The position numbers and the translations under genes were made by a program. From the NCBI GenBank assembly GCA_964598225.1, contig CAZRBG010000002.1:62001-126000 (forward strand): 64,000 bases of DNA, read 5' to 3'. The notes under the pieces were generated by a model. It was not told the origin of the DNA. It ran no database searches and saw nothing but the letters and a program-made list of their open reading frames with translations. Positions 58,941 to 64,000 of the stretch are shown here, piece after piece; within the stretch, counting starts at the first letter, position 1, and each line of letters starts with the position of its first letter. The DNA comes from SG8-4 sp964598225. Its GTDB lineage: Bacteria > Planctomycetota > Phycisphaerae > Sedimentisphaerales > Anaerobacaceae.

Positions 58941-60304
58941 TTATTCTCTTTATCATTTGTCATTTGCCGAACCTTTTCAACGTAGGCGTCGGCGTCGAAT
59001 TTTCTCTTGAGTCCGGCGGCGTTCATGTACCGAACCTTGCCGAAAACCTGTCTCTCGGCCCAGGCTCTGTCGTGCTTGCCGAAGCACCATGCCACGCCGG
59101 CGAAGCCGTTCGGGTCTCTGCCATCAAGCTCGTACTTGTTGTTAAGATACAGTGCCGTCCTGAATGCGGTTCGCGGATTTTTGCTCCATTCGAGAATTTT
59201 CTTGCCCCAGTACATCCTCATGTAGCCGTGCATCTTGCCGGTGACGAGCATTTCGAGCTGCGCTGCGTTCCAGTAAGGATCGTGCGTTTCAGCCCGCTCG
59301 AACTGTTCGACCGAGTAAACATATTGCCGTTCGTCCCTGCGGTGAAATGTCAGGGTGTTAATTGCCCAGGGATGTAGGCACGCAAACTTGTCGTAATCGT
59401 TGCTGTAATATACGAAGTTGTGACTGAGCTCTCTGCGGACGATCAGTTCCTCGAGATATGCTTCGCTGCCTGACCCGGATTTCTCTTTGACTTTCAGCGC
59501 GACATGAAGCGGCGAAATCTGCCCGAAATGGAGATAGGGACTCATGTGCGAAACATAATCGGCCGTCGGATCGTTTCGCAGTTCGTCAAAGCGCTCCAGC
59601 TTGTTGCGAAGGAAGTTGTTCAGGCGTCTCTTTGCCTCGCTCGTGCCGCCGTTAAAATAACTGCTTTTCGGCACACTTCTGTCGATATCGAGTTTTGACA
59701 ATGCCTTGTCAATGTCCTCGATGTCGAATGCGGAAAACTTCATGTCCAGCGAATCGACTTTCGGCCTGCTGCGTCTGAGCTGCACCAGATACCGGTCGAG
59801 CTGTTTCGTTATTCTCGGTCGAAACGTGCCGGCTGAAAAGTTTTCTTTGGATGCAGCCACTTCGACCGGGACGATGAGATTGGTCTCGACCTCGTGCATC
59901 GGGCATTCGATATGTCCAGCGACATTGGCGCGCCATTTCTTCTGGATTTTCAAATGCCCGGCGTCGACGACGACCGTAGCGGCGTCCTTTGCCAGTTCCA
60001 CCGCTCCGGAATCGGGCGATTCATCCCGGATGACCATTCGAATGCCTCGATCTTCAAGGTCCCGCCGAGCTTCCCGCAGGCCCTCCAGCATGAAATAATA
60101 ATGCCGCAGGTTCGCCTCGGGGTATTTGTCGTTTATGCCGAAGAACACCACGACCGGTTTTCTCAGGTCGTTGGCCGACCTTACGGCGTATTCCAGCGCA
60201 TGATTGTACTCGGTTCTCTGTGCGGCCTGCATCCAGCAGAGCACGTATTTGCCCCCGCGCTGCGGACTGTCGTTAAGGACATTTATTCTTTCAGGCTGAA
60301 TCAT
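58937..60304 (-). CDS. Class II CPD photolyase
   Basis: Start 60304 has AAGGA 7-8 nt upstream; 455 residues, as usual for class II. N-terminal antenna domain: YVLCWMQAAQRTEYNHALEYA, YYFMLEGLREARRDLEDRGIRMVI. FAD/substrate domain: VSHMSPYLHFGQISPLHVAL, LEELIVRRELSHNFVYY and the class II hallmark WNAAQLEMLVTGKMHGYMRM. The W and M pattern here separates it from class I. It repairs cyclobutane pyrimidine dimers with light and FADH-. It starts an operon with the PNPOx-like protein. Confidence 0.95.
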   Translation of the reverse strand: MIQPERINVLNDSPQRGGKYVLCWMQAAQRTEYNHALEYAVRSANDLRKPVVVFFGINDKYPEANLRHYYFMLEGLREARRDLEDRGIRMVIRDESPDSGAVELAKDAATVVVDAGHLKIQKKWRANVAGHIECPMHEVETNLIVPVEVAASKENFSAGTFRPRITKQLDRYLVQLRRSRPKVDSLDMKFSAFDIEDIDKALSKLDIDRSVPKSSYFNGGTSEAKRRLNNFLRNKLERFDELRNDPTADYVSHMSPYLHFGQISPLHVALKVKEKSGSGSEAYLEELIVRRELSHNFVYYSNDYDKFACLHPWAINTLTFHRRDERQYVYSVEQFERAETHDPYWNAAQLEMLVTGKMHGYMRMYWGKKILEWSKNPRTAFRTALYLNNKYELDGRDPNGFAGVAWCFGKHDRAWAERQVFGKVRYMNAAGLKRKFDADAYVEKVRQMTNDKENK

Positions 60305-60432
60305 TCTGGATCCTTCTGTGCAATGTATACATCGGATCGGCCATAAAGGCAAATCATTTGACAAAATACGACGATGCACTATATATTTACGTCAGAACTT
60401 AAGATAAAGAATTCACATTTAGGAGACAGACT

Positions 60433-61455
60433 ATGAGCGGGACGAAAGCAATAATAACTACACTCCTTGCGGCGATTTTCCTGTTGGCGATTGTATCCGG
60501 TGCTTCGGCGGCGCGACGGGGCCGCAAAATTCCCGTAATATTCGACACCGACATCTGCGACGACATCGACGATACATGGGCGCTGGCGCTGCTGCTTCAA
60601 TCCCCGGAGTTAGACGTCAAACTTATCACCACCGCAGTGCGCAACACTCCGTCGAAGGCGAAGGTGGTCGCCAAGTTCCTCCAGACTGTCGGCAGGACCG
60701 ATGTACCCATCGGAATAGGAGTGCAGCAGGGCACAGCCGAGCACAGGCAGCAGGCGTGGATAGAGGACTACGAGCTTTCATCGTATCCGGGCAAAATTCA
60801 TAAGGACGGCGTTCAGGCGCTTATTGACACCGTCATGAATTCCCGCGAGCGGATAAAGATCGTCGCCGTCGGTCCCCTGCCGAATATCGGCGCGGCCCTC
60901 CATCGCGAGCCTCGGATAGCCGAAAAGGCCGAGTTCATCGGAATGCACGGCAGCGTCCGGCTCGGCTATGGCGGCAGCGAAAAGATCAGCGCCGAATACA
61001 ACGTCAGAGCCGACGTCAAAGCCGCACAGAAGGTCTTCACCGCGCCGTGGGATATAACGATCACCCCCCTTGACACCTGCGGCCTCGTGCATCTCAGGGG
61101 CGACAAATACCGCAAGGTCTATAAGAACGACAGTCCTTTGACTAATGCTCTGATTGAAAACTACCGAGCCTGGTACAAAGAAGGATTGCGCAGGAGAGAC
61201 CAAGACCTGAGCGAGGCCGAATTGAACGAACGCACCGAACGAAAGGTCACATCGAGCAGCACGACGCTTTTCGACACGGTGGCGATTTATCTGGCGATGT
61301 CAACCGATCTGGTCAAGATCGAGGAACTACCGATCAAAGTCACCGACGACGGCTACACAAAAATCGAAGAAGGCGCCCAGGAGATCAAATGCGCCACCGA
61401 ATGGAAAGACATGGGCGGTTTCGAGGATTTCCTGGTTAGCAGGTTAACAAAGTAA
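60433..61455 (+). CDS. Exported nucleoside hydrolase (inosine/uridine-preferring type)
   Basis: 340 residues with a signal peptide (KAIITTLLAAIFLLAIVSGASA). The calcium/ribose site is VIFDTDICDDIDDTWALALLLQ (D-x-D-x-x-x-D-D). Further typical parts are IGIGVQ, IKIVAVGPLPNIGAALH, FIGMHGSVR and the C-terminal TLFDTVAIYLAM. It cleaves the N-glycosidic bond of ribonucleosides in the periplasm, setting free ribose for the ribokinase and ribose-type transporter encoded just after. GGAG about 10 nt upstream. Confidence 0.88.
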   Translation: MSGTKAIITTLLAAIFLLAIVSGASAARRGRKIPVIFDTDICDDIDDTWALALLLQSPELDVKLITTAVRNTPSKAKVVAKFLQTVGRTDVPIGIGVQQGTAEHRQQAWIEDYELSSYPGKIHKDGVQALIDTVMNSRERIKIVAVGPLPNIGAALHREPRIAEKAEFIGMHGSVRLGYGGSEKISAEYNVRADVKAAQKVFTAPWDITITPLDTCGLVHLRGDKYRKVYKNDSPLTNALIENYRAWYKEGLRRRDQDLSEAELNERTERKVTSSSTTLFDTVAIYLAMSTDLVKIEELPIKVTDDGYTKIEEGAQEIKCATEWKDMGGFEDFLVSRLTK

Positions 61456-61485
61456 ATGATTCTTTCTCCACAAGAAAAGTGAACG

Positions 61486-61576
61486 TGTCATTCCGAGCGC
61501 AGTCGAGGAATCTGGCCGCCAATTGTATAGGCCGTCCCGTTCCAAAACAGATTACTCGACTGCGCTCGGAATGACA
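61486..61576. repeat. Perfect 22-bp inverted repeat between nucleoside hydrolase and ribokinase genes
   Basis: Arms 61486-61507 and 61555-61576 are perfectly complementary, with a 47-nt centre. The core TCATTCCGAGCGCAGTCGA is a dispersed repeat; a diverged copy is near 57210-57290. Confidence 0.85.
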
Positions 61577-61629
61577 GCACCCATAATCGCAGGTGAATGG
61601 TCAAATATAGGGGACAAGAGTTTTGCAGA

Positions 61630-62595
61630 ATGGCTAATAGTCAGGATATACCAAAAATAGTAGTAGTCGGCAGCTCGAACATGGACCTGGTGGTCAAAGC
61701 GCCGAGGATACCCGCGGTGGGCGAGACTATTCTGGGCGGAGACTTTATGATGACGCCCGGCGGCAAGGGTGCCAACCAGGCCGTAGCTGCGGCGAAACTC
61801 GGCGCCGAGGTACATCTGGTCGCCAAATTAGGCGAAGATATGTTCGCCGATAAATCGCTGGACAACTTCAAAGCCGCAGGAGTCAAAACGCAGTACGTCA
61901 CTGGAAGCGAACGGTCTCCTTCGGGCGTGGCGCTTATCACCGTAGATCAGGCCGGCAACAACGTGATCGTCGTGGCTTCCGGGGCGAACAAAGAGCTTTC
62001 CGCCGACGACGTCCGCAACGCCAGGCCTGTGATTACTTCAGCCGGGGCCCTGGTGGCGCAGCTCGAAGTGCCTCTGGAGACGGTCGAATTTGCCGTGCAG
62101 ATGGCGGCAAATTGCTGCATACCCTTTGTTCTTGATCCGGCGCCGGCGCAGAAGCTCGGTCCCAAATTGCTCAGCATGGTTGACGTCCTGACGCCTAACG
62201 AGACCGAAGCTCGGATTCTCACCGGAATAGAGGTCACGGATGAAAACTCCGCCCGCAAAGCTGCCGGGAACCTGCTGGATAACGGCGCAGGGTCGGTTGT
62301 CTTGAGTATGGGAGCGAAGGGTTATCTGCTTGCGACGGAAGAAGAGACGGAATTTGTCCCGGCGATTCCGGTGGAAGCCGTGGATGCTACCGCCGCCGGA
62401 GATGCGTTCACCGGCTCGCTGGCGGTCGGCCTGGCGCGCGGCGAGAAGCTCGCCAAGGCGGCCTTCTTCGCCAAGCACGTGGCCGCTCTTTCGGTCACCA
62501 AAATGGGGGCGCAGTCTTCGATGCCTTCGGGCAAACAGGTGGAAAATTTCATGAAGAATATATCTGCTCAGGGAGTTAAAGATGAGAAAAAGTAA
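61630..62595 (+). CDS. rbsK: Ribokinase
   Basis: 321 residues from ATG 61630 (ATG 61597 would add 11; neither has a close ribosome site). PfkB-family motifs: KIVVVGSSNMDLVVKAPRIP, the ribose/Mg motif TPGGKGANQAVAAAKLGA, SGANKELS, LTPNETEARILTG, and the catalytic DATAAGDAFTGSLAVGLARG with Asp as the base. It phosphorylates ribose to ribose-5-phosphate. It overlaps the binding-protein gene by 14 nt and sits between the nucleoside hydrolase and the transporter, so it closes a nucleoside-ribose salvage route. Confidence 0.93.
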   Translation: MANSQDIPKIVVVGSSNMDLVVKAPRIPAVGETILGGDFMMTPGGKGANQAVAAAKLGAEVHLVAKLGEDMFADKSLDNFKAAGVKTQYVTGSERSPSGVALITVDQAGNNVIVVASGANKELSADDVRNARPVITSAGALVAQLEVPLETVEFAVQMAANCCIPFVLDPAPAQKLGPKLLSMVDVLTPNETEARILTGIEVTDENSARKAAGNLLDNGAGSVVLSMGAKGYLLATEEETEFVPAIPVEAVDATAAGDAFTGSLAVGLARGEKLAKAAFFAKHVAALSVTKMGAQSSMPSGKQVENFMKNISAQGVKDEKK

Positions 62596-63535
62596 CGCAC
62601 TTGTCGCCACGGTTCTCATTCTTTGTATCGCGGTCTTGTCACTAATGCCGACAGGCTGCAAAAAGCAGGATTCCGACAAGCCGGAGATTGCTCTGGTGAT
62701 GAAGTCGCTGGCCAACGAGTTCTTCAAGACGATGGAGGACGGCGCCAAGGCGCACCAGAAGAAGCACGCCGCCGAGTACGACCTCACCGCCGTCGGCATA
62801 AAGAATGAGCTGGACGTGGCCCAGCAGGTCAGGCTCGTCGAGCAGATGATCGCCAAGGGAGTCGATGCGATAGTGATCGCCCCGGCCGACTCGAAGAGCC
62901 TGGTTCCCGTCTGCAAGCGGGCGATGGACGCCGGAATTGTCGTGGTCAATATCGACAATAAATTCGATGACGAAGTCCTCAAGGATAAGGGCATCTCGAT
63001 CCCGTTCGTGGGGCCGGACAATCGCAAAGGCGCCAGGCTCGCCGGAGAATACCTTGCCAACAAATTGAACGAAGGTGACAAAGTCGCCATCATCGAAGGA
63101 GCACCCAACACCTTCAACGGAATCCAGCGCAAGCTCGGGTTCGAGGATGCGATGAATGCCGCCGGGATGAACATCGTCGCCTCTCAGTCGGGCTATTGGG
63201 AAATGGCCAAGGCGAACCAGGTCGTCTCGGCGATTCTTACAGAGCATCCGGATATCAAGGCGCTGCTCTGCGCCAATGACAACATGGCTCTCGGCGCCGC
63301 GGCGGCGAGAAAAGCGGCGGGAAAGTCCGACGATGTTATGATAATCGGCTTCGACAATATCTCTGCCGTACAGGAACTCCTTAAGGAGGGCGGCATCCTC
63401 TGTACCATCGATCAGCACGCTGATAAGCTGGCGATTTATGGCATCGAGTATGCCCTGGAGATGCTCAAAAACAAGGGCGAGCCTAAAGACCGGGAGACCC
63501 CCGTTGACCTCATCACGGCGGAAACGCTCAAATGA
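62582..63535 (+). CDS. rbsB: Ribose-type ABC transporter substrate-binding lipoprotein
   Basis: 317 residues with a lipoprotein leader (LSLMPTGC). The periplasmic-binding-protein-like I fold: IALVMKSLANEFFKTMEDGAKAHQKK, VEQMIAKGVDAIVIAPADSKSLVPVCKRAMDAGIVVVNIDN, IPFVGPDNRKGARLAGEYLANKL, VAIIEGAPNTFNGIQRKLGFEDAM, LLCANDNMALGAAAA. Ribose is inferred from the ribokinase and nucleoside hydrolase. GGGAG about 6 nt upstream. Its stop overlaps the ATPase start (ATGA). Confidence 0.9.
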   Translation: MRKSNALVATVLILCIAVLSLMPTGCKKQDSDKPEIALVMKSLANEFFKTMEDGAKAHQKKHAAEYDLTAVGIKNELDVAQQVRLVEQMIAKGVDAIVIAPADSKSLVPVCKRAMDAGIVVVNIDNKFDDEVLKDKGISIPFVGPDNRKGARLAGEYLANKLNEGDKVAIIEGAPNTFNGIQRKLGFEDAMNAAGMNIVASQSGYWEMAKANQVVSAILTEHPDIKALLCANDNMALGAAAARKAAGKSDDVMIIGFDNISAVQELLKEGGILCTIDQHADKLAIYGIEYALEMLKNKGEPKDRETPVDLITAETLK

Positions 63536-64000
63536 CTTCCGACCCGGCCGAAACAATCCTAAAGGCACGCAGAATCAGCAAGTCATACCCGGGTGTCCGG
63601 GCGCTGGCTGACGTTGATTTCGATCTGGAGGCAGGCGAAGTACACGCCCTCGTGGGTGAGAACGGCGCCGGAAAAAGCACGCTGGCTCGCATCATTGCCG
63701 GTGTTACGAAACCCGATGTCGGTGACATGGAGTTGGACGGCCGGCCGTACGTCGCCGACAGCAGATCGGATGCCGAAAAGCATGGCGTGCGGATGGTGAT
63801 GCAGGAGCTGAACCTGATAGGTAATCTGACCGTTGCCGAGAACACCTTTATCGAGAAGCTCCCCAGCAGGCTCGGATTCGTCGATTACGCCAAGCTCAGT
63901 GAAGCTGCGAGCCAGATAATGAAGCAGGTCGGCCTCGACGATGTCGATCCGGCAACACCAGTTCGACTGTTGGGAGTCGGGCAGCAGCAGATGGTCGAGA
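63532..64000 (+). CDS. rbsA: Ribose-type ABC transporter ATPase, partial (cut by window end)
   Basis: 156 codons are present. Segments seen: LKARRISKSYPGVRALADVDFDLEAGEVHALVGENGAGKSTLARIIAG (Walker A GENGAGKST), VMQELNLIGNLTVAENTFIE (Q-loop). It ends after VGQQQMVE, where the signature loop of RbsA/XylG/MglA tandem ATPases lies. The full protein should have about 500 residues with two ABC domains. The ATGA overlap with rbsB shows coupled translation. A permease gene is expected next. Confidence 0.93.
   Translation, partial: MTSDPAETILKARRISKSYPGVRALADVDFDLEAGEVHALVGENGAGKSTLARIIAGVTKPDVGDMELDGRPYVADSRSDAEKHGVRMVMQELNLIGNLTVAENTFIEKLPSRLGFVDYAKLSEAASQIMKQVGLDDVDPATPVRLLGVGQQQMVE

Noticed and set aside
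1211..61576. Possible CRISPR arrays, because many short palindromic repeats recur
   Set aside because: Repeats are dispersed singly, differ in length and have no regular spacer-repeat order; no cas gene is present.

Overview
The window looks like a chromosomal piece of a Planctomycetota bacterium, most likely a Phycisphaerae/Sedimentisphaerales-type anaerobe or facultative anaerobe. This is inferred from gene content: an HzsA-related HEAT/discoidin/CxxCH protein, Tat-exported Gfo/Idh/MocA dehydrogenases, a sulfatase, an anti-sigma factor fused to a PQQ-like propeller, class II photolyase, TrpB2 and an Nfn-type transhydrogenase. No rRNA, tRNA, CRISPR array, phage or transposase gene was seen. 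GC is moderately high, and many of the gaps hold short palindromic repeats.

Layout. 1-336 is a cut MarC-type membrane protein. 617-3715 carries an ECF sigma factor, its zinc-finger anti-sigma/propeller partner and a lipoprotein methyltransferase. 3741-8464 is an oxyanion-uptake (molybdate/tungstate-like) operon with three ModA-like binding proteins, a half-size TSUP carrier, ModB and ModC. 8496-18870 mixes the large HzsA-related protein, two TIM-barrel enzymes, QueG, a TPR lipoprotein, a PPC-domain protein, a broken sulfatase and a GspB-like protein. 18900-25373 is mostly minus strand: a DUF4143 ATPase, a dehydrogenase/amidohydrolase pair, an outer-membrane barrel and TrpB2. 25733-28495 has a small DNA-binding protein, TrpS and ScpA. 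28791-32927 is a type IV pilin-like cluster. 33103-38342 has NfnA/NfnB, a PAP2 remnant, a DUF1015 protein and a class V aminotransferase. 38402-49978 carries YbaK, a candidate small RNA, a DUF11 lipoprotein, an FHA-GAF protein, another dehydrogenase, a GGDEF enzyme, an AsmA-like protein and a RidA-like protein. 50326-57164 is a tightly overlapping five-gene terpenoid-type cluster: ferredoxin protein, radical SAM enzyme, DUF116-polyprenyl synthase fusion, toroid protein and squalene-hopene-cyclase-like enzyme. 57304-60304 has HisA, a hypothetical protein, a PNPOx-like protein and a class II photolyase. 60433-64000 is a nucleoside/ribose salvage operon, cut in RbsA.

The two most unusual things are, first, the isoprenoid cluster, which joins radical SAM/DUF116 chemistry to a class II terpene cyclase. 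Second is a family of short palindromic elements. Some sit in frame inside coding sequences (the HzsA-related gene, queG, probably an amidohydrolase), and some supply the TAG stop codon of the gene they follow (nfnA, the DUF1015 gene, the FHA gene). Several share one plan: outer arms enclosing two small hairpins.

Sigma-70-like promoters close to TTGACA/TATAAT can be read at several places, and two of the best -10 boxes lie 6-7 nt before an ATG, which suggests leaderless messages.
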